Made by a program: the position numbers and the translations under genes. The notes beneath the pieces are model-generated. The model did no database searches and was not told the origin of the DNA. It was given only the letters and a program-made list of their open reading frames with translations. A stretch of DNA of 56,809 nucleotides, taken from positions 1 through 56,809 of IMG/VR virus record IMGVR_UViG_3300047495_000028; one strand, 5' to 3'. Shown in pieces: positions 6,384 through 14,263 of this stretch. Each line of letters begins with the position of its first letter. Positions within the stretch are counted from its first letter, which is position 1. Origin of the DNA: a virus.

Positions 6384-7138
6384 GGGTTTACCTCCGGGAA
6401 AGCCGTGTGGCGCACGCCATCAAGTTTCGGCAGCGATACCACCCGACCGTCGCGCATGTCCTGCTTGAGAAAGAACGCAACGCCCTGCGCGGCGCACGCA
6501 TCGCGAATGTGGCGCATCGCAGTGGCCGGCGTCTCGCGTGCGTGCGGCCCGCTCTCGCAGCCTGCAATCAGCCAGTGGATGCCGGACAGGTCTACGTCGC
6601 CCAGGTGCGACAGGGCAGGCTCGTAGCTGACAAATCGCACGGCGGCCGGCGTCTGCCGAAGATCGTCAATGCGGTCTTTGCGCTGGCGGTCCTCGACGGA
6701 AACGCCAAGCCAAAGATTGCGTGGCGGATCAGTGCAGTTCTTTGCAAACCAATCGCGCATCCCTTCCGACCGCTTCGTGAGCACCTGAAACGTGTGATGC
6801 GGTAGTTTGCAGGCGGCGACCACGACCGCCCATCGCGCTTTCTCGCTGGCGTCCGGATGAAACAGGTCCGACATGCTGTTGACGAAGATACGCCGGCCTT
6901 TGCGCCATCCGTATGGCTTGCGCATAATGTGCTCGGGAGCGTCCCGGACTTCACCAGTCCATATCGGACCGGCTTTGCTGCCATCGGTCAGCCCTTCATA
7001 GCCTGGAACACTCATTCGCTCCAATCGCCGCGTCATTATCATCGCGTAGCAGTTGGTGCAGCCTGGCGATATGAGGCGGCACCCGCGTGTCGGATTCCAC
7101 GTCGCGTCTGTCCACTCGATGCCGGTTTTAGCGCTCAT
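6380..7138 (-). CDS. Phage Gp37/Gp68 family protein (DUF5131, radical-SAM-like)
   Basis: ATG 7138 overlaps the previous stop as ATGA; the 30 extra upstream codons are shadow. The protein opens with IEWTDATWNPTRGC, the hallmark of the Gp37/Gp68 family, followed by a three-Cys motif (Cys20, Cys27, Cys30: GCRLISPGCTNCYA) that resembles a radical-SAM iron-sulphur site. Further conserved blocks are NSMSDLFHPD, QVLTKR, LWLGVSVE and the WLIAGCESG segment. The family is found in phages and mycobacterial phages; its substrate is unknown, though a nucleotide- or RNA-modifying role is often suspected. Its place in the operon carrying QueD-like and transglycosylase-like genes is notable. Confidence 0.8.
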   Translation of the reverse strand: MSAKTGIEWTDATWNPTRGCRLISPGCTNCYAMIMTRRLERMSVPGYEGLTDGSKAGPIWTGEVRDAPEHIMRKPYGWRKGRRIFVNSMSDLFHPDASEKARWAVVVAACKLPHHTFQVLTKRSEGMRDWFAKNCTDPPRNLWLGVSVEDRQRKDRIDDLRQTPAAVRFVSYEPALSHLGDVDLSGIHWLIAGCESGPHARETPATAMRHIRDACAAQGVAFFLKQDMRDGRVVSLPKLDGVRHTAFPEVNP

Positions 7139-7437
7139 GGCAGCAGCGCCTCCAGCGCCCGAACGTGCGCCGTGCGTGCCGCCCGCTCCTGGTTGAGCCA
7201 GTCGAGCTTTTCCTGTAGCGCGCCGCACAAACGGGCGGCGTTGTTGCGCTTGTGCTCCTGCTCATGGATTTCCTCCATGATTTCATGAACGCGGTGCTCG
7301 GCATCGGTCAGTGCGCGGCGCAGTTCTCTTGCGCGGATCGTGAAAGTTTTGCCGCTCCCGTCGTTGTAATCGGGGTTCGGGCCACTCGCTGTAGCTTGCA
7401 TGACCGGGGCATTGTCATAGCCTTTTTCGTCGCTCAA
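7135..7437 (-). CDS. Coiled-coil protein, 100 aa
   Basis: The start chosen is TTG 7437, with AAGGAG eight bases upstream and an overlap with the stop of the gene at 7434. Residues 30-95 form one long charged helix (ALTDAEHRVHEIMEEIHEQE ...), a clear coiled coil. The frame is open back to 7677 but that part is Arg-rich and looks like out-of-frame sequence. Function unknown. Confidence 0.6.
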   Translation of the reverse strand: MSDEKGYDNAPVMQATASGPNPDYNDGSGKTFTIRARELRRALTDAEHRVHEIMEEIHEQEHKRNNAARLCGALQEKLDWLNQERAARTAHVRALEALLP

Positions 7438-7574
7438 TTCCGTATCTCCTTGATTTTCGCCAGCGCCTTGCGCGCCAGCAGTTCCCATGTGATTGCGCGT
7501 AGCTCGGGCTGCGCTTGCATCGCGTCGAGGTAGTCTGCGATCTCCACGATAGCAGCGTCGGTTAATGATTGCAT
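7434..7574 (-). CDS. Small acidic helical protein, 46 aa
   Basis: From ATG 7574 the frame encodes MQSLTDAAIVEIADYLDAMQ... and ends at a TGA overlapping the TTG start of the next gene. Composition is protein-like while the overlapping long frame is Arg-rich. The same frame stays open and protein-like for about 16 codons upstream without a start, so a longer ancestral protein may have been cut by a frameshift near 7575-7630. Confidence 0.5.
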   Translation of the reverse strand: MQSLTDAAIVEIADYLDAMQAQPELRAITWELLARKALAKIKEIRN

Positions 7575-7686
7575 GCTGCTGAGCCAGACGGTCGGCGCGG
7601 GCTTTGTCGGCTGGGGTGATGTCGCTCATCCCATCACGTCCGGCGCATCGTCCGCGTCCGGGCTTATTCTGGCTCAAGGCATTTTC

Positions 7687-7929
7687 TCACGTGCAATCGG
7701 TGTCTGATGGGCAATCTACAGTATGACTGCTGTCAGGTCCGCCGCAGTCTGGGCACAGGTATTTGGCCTCCGCCGCTCGCCTAACCCAATACGCGGTAAT
7801 TTTCTTCGCGTCCCTCCGGGCAATCTCCTGCGCTAGGTCGTTATCCGACAATAGCGCAAGCGCGTCCGCAACCTTGCAACATTCAGCGTCGCAATCGCAG
7901 TCCGGCACGAGTCTGGGGCATGCAGCCAT
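7687..7929 (-). CDS. Cys-rich hypothetical protein, 80 aa
   Basis: Start at 7929 overlaps the stop of the Sak4-like gene. The N-terminus has four cysteines (CPRLVPDCDCDAECC), a central helix (LAQEIARRDAKKITAYWVRR) and a C-terminal CPDCGG pair plus two more cysteines, suggesting a zinc ribbon. No family recognised. The 112 bases downstream, 7575-7686, hold no gene I can defend. Confidence 0.55.
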   Translation of the reverse strand: MAACPRLVPDCDCDAECCKVADALALLSDNDLAQEIARRDAKKITAYWVRRAAEAKYLCPDCGGPDSSHTVDCPSDTDCT

Positions 7930-9011
7930 TACCCCGCGTCCGTCATGCCAGCCCCCGCGCCGCGCATGATGGCGTCGAGTTCTGCGTCGTTGTCGCGGGT
8001 GACTGCGTGCGGCCTGCCATTGGGCCGCTGGACGCCACCAGAAAGCGCCGCGTTTTCACTAAACGGGTCGGACAAGTCCGTATCGGCATCGGCCTTATCC
8101 ATGGCGGCGCGCTTTGCCTCTTCGTCGGCCGCGTTTGCGATGGACAAGAAATTGTCCAGGCGAGCGTGTAAAAACTTCTTATCTTCCTTCGAAAGCCCGC
8201 TGTAATAGACGCGGAACAGATTGACGCCCTTGCCGGCCTCTTCCGTCGCTTTCATGGTCAGCGCGCGTTGGTAAGGCGTCGTCAAATCTTTGCCACCGAG
8301 CCATGCCGCAAGTCTCCGGCCGGTTTCTTCGGTGATGTATTCTTGCCCCTCAAAAATTGGCGCAAGCACACCTGGGCACTTACCACCGCGCGCCGGATCG
8401 GTAGTCCATCGTCCCATGCCGAGCATGTGCACCATAATTGTCATGTCGTAGCGGATGGCCTTTTCTTGCACGGGCACCGTATCGCCTAGCACGTAAGACT
8501 TTTTGCCCTTCTCATCGATCTGCTCAATATATGGCTGCTTGCCGCGCGCGCATACCAGCACATGAATTCCGCACTGTTTCCAGTCGCCTGTCATCTTCCC
8601 CAAACGGCGTTTGGGCTGGCTCCATTTCGCCAACTGATTCGGGTTCTTGCTGTCGGTGTTCTCCACAATTTCGAGAATTCCACCGTCCGCATCCCACACG
8701 TGACTGCCGCTATCCACGACAACGACGGTGCACCCGGCTTCGATAAACTCACGGAGCGCAATGCGATACCGCTCGGGGGTGAATGGCGGCGTTAGCTGAC
8801 CATACATATAGCCGCCTGGCACGCGGTCCATATACATCCGGCCGCGCTGGCCGCCCTCGGTGTCCAGCAAGCCGCGCTTGTTCGGATCGGGCTCAAGCCC
8901 GGACGCCATCAGAAGTGCGGATAGCGTTTTTCCGGTCTCTGACATGCCGAAGAACGTGACAATGAATTTCATGCCCTCGCGCGTAACCGGAGCAATTTGC
9001 AAAATACCCAT
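7929..9011 (-). CDS. Sak4-like RecA-family ATPase
   Basis: A 360-residue AAA_24/RecA-fold protein. Walker A is GMSETGKT at 22-29 and Walker B ends at Asp100 (TVVVVDS), followed by a Trp-rich loop and a conserved 'KWSQPKRRLGKM' region. This is the layout of Sak4-type phage recombinases, single-strand annealing ATPases that work with a nuclease. The exonuclease gene lies immediately upstream in the operon, four bases away, so the two form a recombination module. The C-terminal 80 residues are charged and probably disordered. The stop overlaps the next gene. Confidence 0.75.
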   Translation of the reverse strand: MGILQIAPVTREGMKFIVTFFGMSETGKTLSALLMASGLEPDPNKRGLLDTEGGQRGRMYMDRVPGGYMYGQLTPPFTPERYRIALREFIEAGCTVVVVDSGSHVWDADGGILEIVENTDSKNPNQLAKWSQPKRRLGKMTGDWKQCGIHVLVCARGKQPYIEQIDEKGKKSYVLGDTVPVQEKAIRYDMTIMVHMLGMGRWTTDPARGGKCPGVLAPIFEGQEYITEETGRRLAAWLGGKDLTTPYQRALTMKATEEAGKGVNLFRVYYSGLSKEDKKFLHARLDNFLSIANAADEEAKRAAMDKADADTDLSDPFSENAALSGGVQRPNGRPHAVTRDNDAELDAIMRGAGAGMTDAG

Positions 9012-9014
9012 GGT

Positions 9015-9887
9015 CTAAAGCCTTTCGTCGATTTGGGCATACGCCCACGATGGAATGTCGCACTGAAACGCCAGATCGTGATCAGGCTTGTCGGGATGCC
9101 GATATCCGGGCCAATCACGCCGTTCCAGGCATCGCGCGAACCGCTCGGCGGCGCGGTCGTTTTCTTCCTGACCAGATTGAATTGCTTGTAACGTCAGTTC
9201 GCACACCGAAACCAGATACGGCGCTTTAATCTCCTGGTTGATGAACCAGTAATGATCGGGACGCTTGCCGAATACAGCCTCGTAGCCTTCGAGATACCAC
9301 GCGGCACGACGATGATAGCCTAGATCGTAGGCGTGTTTACCAAAAAATTGCGGATTGGCGTTCGACGTGGTTTTATAATCGTTGATGTGCGCGCCGCTAT
9401 CGTGGATGAAGTCGGGGCGAGCCCGGCACCATATGCCGGTCCCTGCGTGTTTCCAGAATAGCGATTGCTCGGTCTTTCCGCCCTGGAAAGCATTAGCTGC
9501 GAACTGATGCGAGGTAAATGCGCTTTGCGCGGCGATAATTTGATCCATCTGCTTCATCAAGATCGGCGTTTTTCCTGATGCGCGCGCCGTATCGCGGGCC
9601 AGTTTGGCCGCTCCGGTGCGATAGTCGTCGTGCTCTATGATTTTGACCTTGGCCGCAAACTGATCGGGTTCCAAAAAAAGAACGTGGGCGACAGCCCCGA
9701 TGGTAAACCTGTCCTCACCTCCAGGTTCCGACCATTCCGGGTTCAGGCGCTTTGAATTCTGGAAGCACTTTGCTGGCGCTACCAAAATATCGTTGATCAT
9801 TCCGGCGGACAAGCTGGGCGTCTCGCACGGGTCGGCGTGGTAGCGTTCACTGCTCATTTCGTAGCAGCCGGGTGTGTTGATCTTCAT
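9015..9887 (-). CDS. PD-(D/E)XK exonuclease (RecE/RecB-like)
   Basis: This 290-residue protein carries the PD-(D/E)XK core: Glu140 in GGKTEQSLFW, Pro158-Asp159 in ARPDF, and Asp170-Tyr-Lys172 in NDYKTT, with a downstream QxxxY-like region (LGYHRRAAWYLEGY). Such proteins resect double-stranded DNA ends in phage recombination, leaving single strands for the annealing protein, here the Sak4-like ATPase just downstream. Length and N-terminal 'YHADP...LSAG' pattern match the DUF3799-type exonucleases. Confidence 0.8.
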   Translation of the reverse strand: MKINTPGCYEMSSERYHADPCETPSLSAGMINDILVAPAKCFQNSKRLNPEWSEPGGEDRFTIGAVAHVLFLEPDQFAAKVKIIEHDDYRTGAAKLARDTARASGKTPILMKQMDQIIAAQSAFTSHQFAANAFQGGKTEQSLFWKHAGTGIWCRARPDFIHDSGAHINDYKTTSNANPQFFGKHAYDLGYHRRAAWYLEGYEAVFGKRPDHYWFINQEIKAPYLVSVCELTLQAIQSGQEENDRAAERFARCLERRDWPGYRHPDKPDHDLAFQCDIPSWAYAQIDERL

Positions 9888-9899
9888 GTCAGCAATGCC

Positions 9900-11069
9900 T
9901 CAGTATTTGATTTCGACGGCGGGAATATCCCCACGCGCCACAGCCACCACGACCGCTTTCGCCTGATCCTCAGTCAGCCCGCACAAGATCAGCGCGCGCA
10001 TGGCCGCTTGGTTGATCCGCGCCCGGTGCGCTTTGTTTTCGGCGCGCTTACGGTCTTCGAGTTCCTGCTTGCGCTTTGCCTCCGCAGCCTCGTATTCGGC
10101 CTTTGCGCGCTCGCGTTCGATCCGCAGGCGTTCGGCCTCGACTGCGGCGGCCTGGCGGCGCTCGGCCTCCTCGGCGGCCTGCTTGGCCTGTTCCTCGGCG
10201 GCGATGCGCAACCGCTCGGCGCGCTGTTCTGCGGCGAGTTTGTCCGCCTCAGCCTGCCGCGCCTGGGCGGCCGCTTTTTCCTCGGCCTCCCGCGCCTGTT
10301 GCTGGGCTTTGGCGGTGGCATGGGCGGCTTCGTCCAGCTTGCGCTGGGCCTCCTGTTCAGCCGCCACACGCGCTGCCTCAGCGGCCTTGCGCGCAAGCTC
10401 GGCCTCTCGGTGCCGCTGCTGCTCTTCGGCAGCCTGGCGCTCGCGCTCCGCCTGCTCGGCGCGGAGTTTGGCGAGTTCCGCCGCCTCGGCTTCGCGGCGC
10501 TCGGCTTGGGCGAGCATGTCGCGGAGCTTGTCACTTACTTCGGCGGCAAGATTGCATGCTCGGGCGCGGAAGTCGATTTGCCAATCACGCGAGCCGACGA
10601 AAACAAGCATTTGATCGCGGCGGGCGCGGATTGCCTCCGACGACGGAAGTTCGCCAAATATCAGCATGGCCTCAATCCTGGCGAGCGCATCGGTGTGGCT
10701 CTTGACGCGTTCTGCCTCGGCAGCCTCGTAAGCGTCGCGCTCTGCGGTTACTTCGGCTTGCAGCGCCTCCATGGCACTGCGCCATTTTCGGCGTTCCGCG
10801 TCCACCTGGTCAATCTCGGCGCGCTTGGTGGAATTTAGCTGCTTGCCCAGTTCGTCGATCTTGCGTTTGCGGCTCGCCAGTTCGCGGTCCAGCCGACCGA
10901 TGGCGGCGCGACCTTCTGGCGTGGATATGTCCCGCTTGATGGAGCGGACTTCGCGCTGGATGCGTTCGATCAGGCTATCCACTGACTTCGGCGCAAAGAT
11001 TTGAACCGCCGTCATCGTTTCGATGATAGCGAGCGCCGATCCGGTGGGCTGCTCTATGGTGTCGCTCAT
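9900..11069 (-). CDS. Long coiled-coil protein, 389 aa
   Basis: Residues 1-160 are helical and moderately charged, containing IERIQREVRSIKRDISTPEG and GRLDRELASRKRKIDELGKQ; residues 175-345 are an extreme Ala/Glu/Arg/Lys coiled coil. A globular end follows (AALILCGL-like segment with TEDQAKAVVVAVARGDIPAV). Proteins of this shape commonly sit beside phage recombination nucleases, probably as a partner or scaffold of end processing. The high GC strand asymmetry also produces long but meaningless frames on the other strand. Confidence 0.65.
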   Translation of the reverse strand: MSDTIEQPTGSALAIIETMTAVQIFAPKSVDSLIERIQREVRSIKRDISTPEGRAAIGRLDRELASRKRKIDELGKQLNSTKRAEIDQVDAERRKWRSAMEALQAEVTAERDAYEAAEAERVKSHTDALARIEAMLIFGELPSSEAIRARRDQMLVFVGSRDWQIDFRARACNLAAEVSDKLRDMLAQAERREAEAAELAKLRAEQAERERQAAEEQQRHREAELARKAAEAARVAAEQEAQRKLDEAAHATAKAQQQAREAEEKAAAQARQAEADKLAAEQRAERLRIAAEEQAKQAAEEAERRQAAAVEAERLRIERERAKAEYEAAEAKRKQELEDRKRAENKAHRARINQAAMRALILCGLTEDQAKAVVVAVARGDIPAVEIKY

Positions 11070-11188
11070 GCAACGTGCTCCGCATTGCGCGCCGCGATCA
11101 GAGCGCGACGCATCCGATTAACCAGCGTGCAATGAGTGATCATCTGACGGCGGGTAACGTCGGAAAAATCTGCCGCGCGCATGCTCAT
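11066..11188 (-). CDS. Small basic protein, 40 aa
   Basis: ATG 11188 overlaps the upstream stop and its own TGA overlaps the next start, both as ATGA. The peptide is helical and Arg-rich (MSMRAADFSDVTRRQMITHC ...). It fits perfectly in a gap that would otherwise be the only untranslated stretch here. Function unknown. Confidence 0.6.
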   Translation of the reverse strand: MSMRAADFSDVTRRQMITHCTLVNRMRRALIAARNAEHVA

Positions 11189-11457
11189 GCCGCACCGTCC
11201 GGCCCGCGCCCTGTCACGTTGCGCAGCACGTCGCCCATTGTCGCGCGGCGCCGGCTGGCGAGCGGAATAACCTCAGCGGGCAGCGCCATCACCGCAGACT
11301 GCGCCCGGCCCTCGGCCTGATCCGCGCGGCTGACCATCTCGGCAATGACGCGACCGAGAATGTCTGATCGCTCGCGCTCGGGAAGCCAGGTAAAGCGTGC
11401 GCGCGCGAGGTTGATGGCCCACATGCGCAGTTCGTTGGGGTCGATTGGTTCGGTCAT
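11185..11457 (-). CDS. Hypothetical protein, 90 aa
   Basis: ATG 11457 overlaps the upstream stop as ATGA. The sequence is mostly helical (MTEPIDPNELRMWAINLARA) and charged, with a Gly-rich, probably flexible C-terminus. No family recognised. Confidence 0.6.
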   Translation of the reverse strand: MTEPIDPNELRMWAINLARARFTWLPERERSDILGRVIAEMVSRADQAEGRAQSAVMALPAEVIPLASRRRATMGDVLRNVTGRGPDGAA

Positions 11458-11696
11458 GGCGTGCATCCCACGTAAAACTCGATGGCCGGTGGCAGCGTGA
11501 AAATCAGCGCGGAGGCAATCGCCATCCAGACAATAGTAACGCGCATTTCGTGGCAGCGGGCATCAAGCTGCATCTTCGACATGCGCTCTGCGGCCTCCCA
11601 CTGGAGACGGCGCGCGGCGGCCTCTTCGCCGGCCTGGGTTTGGGCTTGGCTTATAAGCAATCCACCAATGTGTGCGTCGCGCCTAACGTCGTTCAT
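11454..11696 (-). CDS. Small membrane protein, 80 aa
   Basis: ATG 11696 shares a base with the upstream stop (TGATG). An amphipathic helix (about 15-50) precedes one hydrophobic segment, VTIVWMAIASALIFTLPPAI, at about 53-72, giving a single-pass inner-membrane protein with a short C-terminal end. No family recognised. An early membrane protein could act in superinfection control, but there is no direct evidence. Confidence 0.6.
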   Translation of the reverse strand: MNDVRRDAHIGGLLISQAQTQAGEEAAARRLQWEAAERMSKMQLDARCHEMRVTIVWMAIASALIFTLPPAIEFYVGCTP

Positions 11697-11896
11697 CACG
11701 CAACCTCGGCAAGCGGTTCTTGGAGCGAAGAAAATGCCGCAATGCGCGCCTCGTCCGCGTTTTTCTCGATCAAGAATCCGACGCGGTTCGACACCCACTC
11801 GAACACGCGCTCACGCTCCTCGTGGGTCAGGTGCTCCACCGCTTTGAGCACCGCGTGCATGGCCTCAAGCTCGGCGTCGTAAACGTAACAGGACAT
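11696..11896 (-). CDS. Hypothetical helical protein, 66 aa
   Basis: Short acidic protein (MSCYVYDAELEAMHAVLKAV ...) predicted to be mainly helical. Its stop is coupled to the next start as TGATG. A 29-base gap separates it from the upstream gene. Function unknown. Confidence 0.6.
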   Translation of the reverse strand: MSCYVYDAELEAMHAVLKAVEHLTHEERERVFEWVSNRVGFLIEKNADEARIAAFSSLQEPLAEVA

Positions 11897-11925
11897 GGCT
11901 TATTCCTTTGTGTTAGGTGGGTTGT

Positions 11926-12108
11926 TTACTTTGCGACTAGCGCCGCATAGCCCGCGATCACGACCGCGCTGAGTGAGTTAATTTCCTCAGCGATCCACGC
12001 GGGCGAATCGCCATCGGGGTATTTGTCCAGCAGATCGTCCAGATCACGGATGCGGCGGCTGGCGCTGCGCAGGTCATGCGGGACTGCGGGGACGTTGTGG
12101 ATGTGCAT
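11926..12108 (-). CDS. Hypothetical protein, 60 aa
   Basis: Begins two bases after the pentapeptide-repeat gene. It encodes MHIHNVPAVPHDLRSASRRI followed by an acidic helix and a short hydrophobic C-terminal stretch (LSAVVIAGYAALVA) that is borderline for membrane insertion. No family recognised. Confidence 0.55.
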   Translation of the reverse strand: MHIHNVPAVPHDLRSASRRIRDLDDLLDKYPDGDSPAWIAEEINSLSAVVIAGYAALVAK

Positions 12109-12110
12109 GA

Positions 12111-12869
12111 TTATAGTTGCCTTTTGTCAACAGACGGCGCTGTGGCGCGGATCATATCGCGGATGGCGATAGCTTCGTTGGTCCAGGCAAGCGCGATGGC
12201 TGATGCACCATTGTTCTCGGGCGTGTCGCCGGGGCGGATCGCGGTGAAAAATACTTCGCGCGGGCTATGACTCGACGTGTGAAAAATTACTCCCGGCGCA
12301 ACGTCAATCGGATATCCGTCATACTTGTGATTAGGATATCGTGATTTGGCTAGCGTCCCAGCCAAGCAAGCGCAATCACCGCTATACGTCGAGCCGTCAA
12401 TGCGACCCTCAACAATAGCCGACCGCAAAAATTCTAGTTCGTTTGCCAAGCGCAAAACTTCTGCAAGAAAATCTTGTTTGACGTCACGCAGGTCCGCGCC
12501 ACGCAGGTCCGCGCCACCCAGGTCCGCGTCACGCAGGTCCGCGTCACCCAGGTCCGCGCCACGCAGGTCCGCGCCACGCAGGTTCGCGTCACGCAGGTTC
12601 GCGTCACCCAGGTCCGCGCCACCCAGGTCCGCGCCACGCAGGTCCGCGCCACGCAGGTTCGCGCCACGCAGGTTCGCGCCACGCAGGTCCGCGCCACGCA
12701 GGTCCGCGCCACGCAGGTCCGCGCCACGCAGGTTCGCGCCACCGGCAATAGCCGATTTTACGGCAAACCCCAATTGCACGCTCGCGCTCCATCCCGCAGC
12801 TTCTGCGGTCAGTTCGCATGTGTATTGGACCGCGCCAGTCCAGTAGTTTTTGATGCTGATTGTCGTCAT
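12111..12869 (-). CDS. Pentapeptide-repeat protein, 252 aa
   Basis: Residues 45-129 are seventeen uninterrupted A(D/N)L(R/G)x pentapeptides, which fold as a right-handed quadrilateral beta helix. The flanks differ: an N-terminal domain ([20 protein letters not shown]) and a C-terminal domain of about 120 residues with no repeats ([26 protein letters not shown]). Some pentapeptide proteins such as MfpA and Qnr mimic DNA and bind gyrase; others have unknown roles. Phage copies usually are structural or modulatory unknowns. It is near the start of the early leftward operon, so it is probably made early. The repeats are unusually regular at DNA level. Confidence 0.8.
   Translation of the reverse strand: MTTISIKNYWTGAVQYTCELTAEAAGWSASVQLGFAVKSAIAGGANLRGADLRGADLRGADLRGANLRGANLRGADLRGADLGGADLGDANLRDANLRGADLRGADLGDADLRDADLGGADLRGADLRDVKQDFLAEVLRLANELEFLRSAIVEGRIDGSTYSGDCACLAGTLAKSRYPNHKYDGYPIDVAPGVIFHTSSHSPREVFFTAIRPGDTPENNGASAIALAWTNEAIAIRDMIRATAPSVDKRQL
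12483..12737. repeat. Seventeen 15-bp tandem repeats coding pentapeptides
   Basis: The + strand reads as near-identical 15-mers of the form CGCAGGTCCGCGCCA for 255 bases, differing only at a few positions. Variation is confined to codons that change D/N, R/G and G/D. The near identity of synonymous positions implies recent expansion or continuing homogenisation by slippage or recombination. Confidence 0.9.
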
Positions 12870-12872
12870 CGC

Positions 12873-13073
12873 TCAGCCCTCCGCCACGCACGCGGGCACC
12901 CGCTGCGCCGATGCGATGGTGCGTGCCCCGAGAATGTGCGCCGCGGCGTCAAATGCGCGCTCGGCCTGGCACGCGGCGAGTTCGGTGAGCGTCGCTGGGC
13001 GCGCGGGGTGTAGCCAGTGGTTTACGTCGTCTAGCCAGGAGTCCGGCTCAGTGGCGGCGGGGTGCGGGTGCAT
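12873..13073 (-). CDS. Hypothetical protein, first gene of the leftward operon, 66 aa
   Basis: ATG 13073 is preceded by GGAG; the longer frame from 13127 would read through the promoter. The product is His/Pro-rich at the start (MHPHPAATEPDSWLDDVNHW) and helical later (AACQAERAFDAAAHILG). As the first gene behind the early promoter it may be made in large amounts. No family recognised. Confidence 0.55.
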   Translation of the reverse strand: MHPHPAATEPDSWLDDVNHWLHPARPATLTELAACQAERAFDAAAHILGARTIASAQRVPACVAEG

Positions 13074-13097
13074 TGGGGTGCTCCGGTGTTGATGCCC

Positions 13098-13127
13098 ATA
13101 CTTTAACCGGATCGGTGAATTGAGCAA
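13098..13127 (-). promoter_or_regulatory. Candidate leftward early promoter
   Basis: On the minus strand TTGCTC (13127-13122) and AAGTAT (13103-13098) are separated by 18 bases. A start near 13091 would leave a leader of about 18 bases carrying GGAG before ATG 13073. The match is moderate, but it sits in the only divergent gap ahead of the long leftward operon. Confidence 0.45.
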
Positions 13128-13162
13128 GGGGGTATTCTGAATTATTTTTGCGCCATCGCCTC

Positions 13163-13191
13163 TTGACGAATATCACCGATGTGGCGACTAT
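13163..13191 (+). promoter_or_regulatory. Candidate rightward early promoter
   Basis: TTGACG (13163-13168) and GACTAT (13186-13191) are 17 bases apart. The expected transcript start falls at about 13198, essentially on the ATG at 13199, so the message of the XRE gene may be leaderless. It faces the leftward promoter across some 35 bases, a usual arrangement for a repressor-controlled switch. Confidence 0.5.
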
Positions 13192-13198
13192 CCGAGGT

Positions 13199-13396
13199 AT
13201 GACACTCGCAGATTACATAGATACCCGAGGCGTAGCCGTGGCAGATTTCGCGGATGCCATTGAGGTGACGCCGCAGACCGTCTATCGATATCTGAGCGGC
13301 GAGCGCACACCTCGGGGGAAAATGCTGCGGCGGATTATAGCGGCGACTGAGGGTGCGGTGCAGCCGGTGGATTTCCTCGAACAGGACGCGGCGTGA
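13199..13396 (+). CDS. XRE-family helix-turn-helix regulator, 65 aa
   Basis: A compact Cro/CI-type DNA-binding domain: LADYIDTRGVAVADFADAIE then the recognition helix TPQTVYRYLSGERTPRG. Length, position between divergent promoters, and lack of a dimerisation domain fit a Cro-like repressor that controls the leftward and rightward early operons. ATG 13199 is chosen because the promoter overlaps any upstream start; GTG 13181 is the alternative. The stop overlaps the next ATG (TGATG). Confidence 0.8.
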   Translation: MTLADYIDTRGVAVADFADAIEVTPQTVYRYLSGERTPRGKMLRRIIAATEGAVQPVDFLEQDAA

Positions 13397-13536
13397 TGCC
13401 CTTTGACGGCCTCGACCCGGATCGTTATCGCCCGACACGTCCGCCGTATGGCGTAGCCTGGTGGTTGGTGTGGCCGGTCGCTTACTGCGCGGCGCTGGGC
13501 TATTGCGCCTGTGCTTGGTGGGGAGGACGGGGATGA
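13396..13536 (+). CDS. Small Trp/Cys-rich membrane protein, 46 aa
   Basis: ATG 13396 overlaps the regulator stop and the TGA overlaps the next ATG. The peptide has an N-terminal polar part (MPFDGLDPDRYRPTRPPYG) and a hydrophobic C-terminal helix rich in Trp, Cys and Ala (AWWLVWPVAYCAALGYC), so it likely inserts in the inner membrane. Early phage membrane micro-proteins of this kind often affect superinfection or host physiology; there is no direct evidence here. Confidence 0.6.
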   Translation: MPFDGLDPDRYRPTRPPYGVAWWLVWPVAYCAALGYCACAWWGGRG

Positions 13537-13835
13537 CCGCGAAAAAAGACGTTCCCGGCACACCAAGGCGGTTTGCGCACTGGTCCGCCGACGAGCTTGC
13601 GCTGATCCAAAAACTCTCTGCGGATGGCTGGACCGACGAGCAGATCGCAACGTTGCAGGGGCGGAGCGTGTTGGCGATTGCGAAAAAGCTCGGCCACGAG
13701 AAATACCCGCGCAATGCGTGCGAGGGGCGAAACGAACAGCGACGTTTTGAAAACGAAGTGCGCGAGGCGTCGGCGCAGTTTGCGGCGGATGCGGCGCGCA
13801 TTCTGGCCCCACGGTATGCGAGGAGAACGGCATGA
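13533..13835 (+). CDS. HTH/SANT-like DNA-binding protein, 100 aa
   Basis: ATG 13533 follows GGGAGG and overlaps the previous stop. The core, FAHWSADELALIQKLSADGW TDEQIATLQGRS-VLAIAKKL, is a Myb/SANT-like or GcrA-like helix-turn-helix, where a Trp-rich first helix precedes a DNA recognition helix. The C-terminal part is charged and helical. Probably a DNA-binding regulator of the early region. Confidence 0.6.
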   Translation: MTAKKDVPGTPRRFAHWSADELALIQKLSADGWTDEQIATLQGRSVLAIAKKLGHEKYPRNACEGRNEQRRFENEVREASAQFAADAARILAPRYARRTA

Positions 13836-14263
13836 TACGCAAGAACTCGCCCGCCGAAGGCCCGGCATTTCTGCGCGAACCGCCGCATAGTTATGTGGTG
13901 GGAACCCGCACTATCCAGGCGTCACCGCAGGGGCATTTTGTTGATTTGGTGGACGAATCTGGCAGGCTCCTGCTGCGCGTCGATTGGCACACCAACATCA
14001 ACACGCTGGGCTTTGCGGATCCCGACTCCGATGCGCAGATCGTGTGTGCCGAGCATGTGGTGCTGGCCGAGCGCCGCGAGCGCGAATTGTTGCGCGCGCA
14101 ACTGCATAATGAGGCGGCGGATTGCTGGCGGCGGTTCTTTGGCAATTTCGCGCCAACCGATACGGCTGCGCTTGTCGATACAAATCCAGCGCCGACGATC
14201 AATTGGCATTTTGCTGACAAGGCGCGTGAGTTCGAGGCTGCGGCGGCGGGAGTTGTGGTGTGA
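13832..14263 (+). CDS. Hypothetical protein, 143 aa
   Basis: Starts with ATGA overlap. The first half is beta-rich (SYVVGTRTIQASPQGHFVDL), the second helical (ERRERELLRAQLHNEAADCW). I do not recognise a family. It is coupled to the GcrA-like gene by GTGA. Confidence 0.6.
   Translation: MIRKNSPAEGPAFLREPPHSYVVGTRTIQASPQGHFVDLVDESGRLLLRVDWHTNINTLGFADPDSDAQIVCAEHVVLAERRERELLRAQLHNEAADCWRRFFGNFAPTDTAALVDTNPAPTINWHFADKAREFEAAAAGVVV

Noticed and set aside
9837-10838. Long + strand open frames, one of 333 codons, opposite the coiled-coil gene
   Set aside because: They are antisense shadows of an Ala/Glu/Arg-rich coiled coil at high GC; the products are Ser/Arg- or Leu/Gly-rich and lie against the direction of the operon.
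12480-12740. Regular repeats that look like a CRISPR array
   Set aside because: Repeats are 15 bp with no spacers, and they encode pentapeptides in a long open frame on the minus strand.
13142-13888. 248-codon minus-strand frame opposite the XRE and HTH genes
   Set aside because: It covers the rightward promoter and four coupled + strand genes; its product is Arg/Ser-rich and without recognisable motifs.
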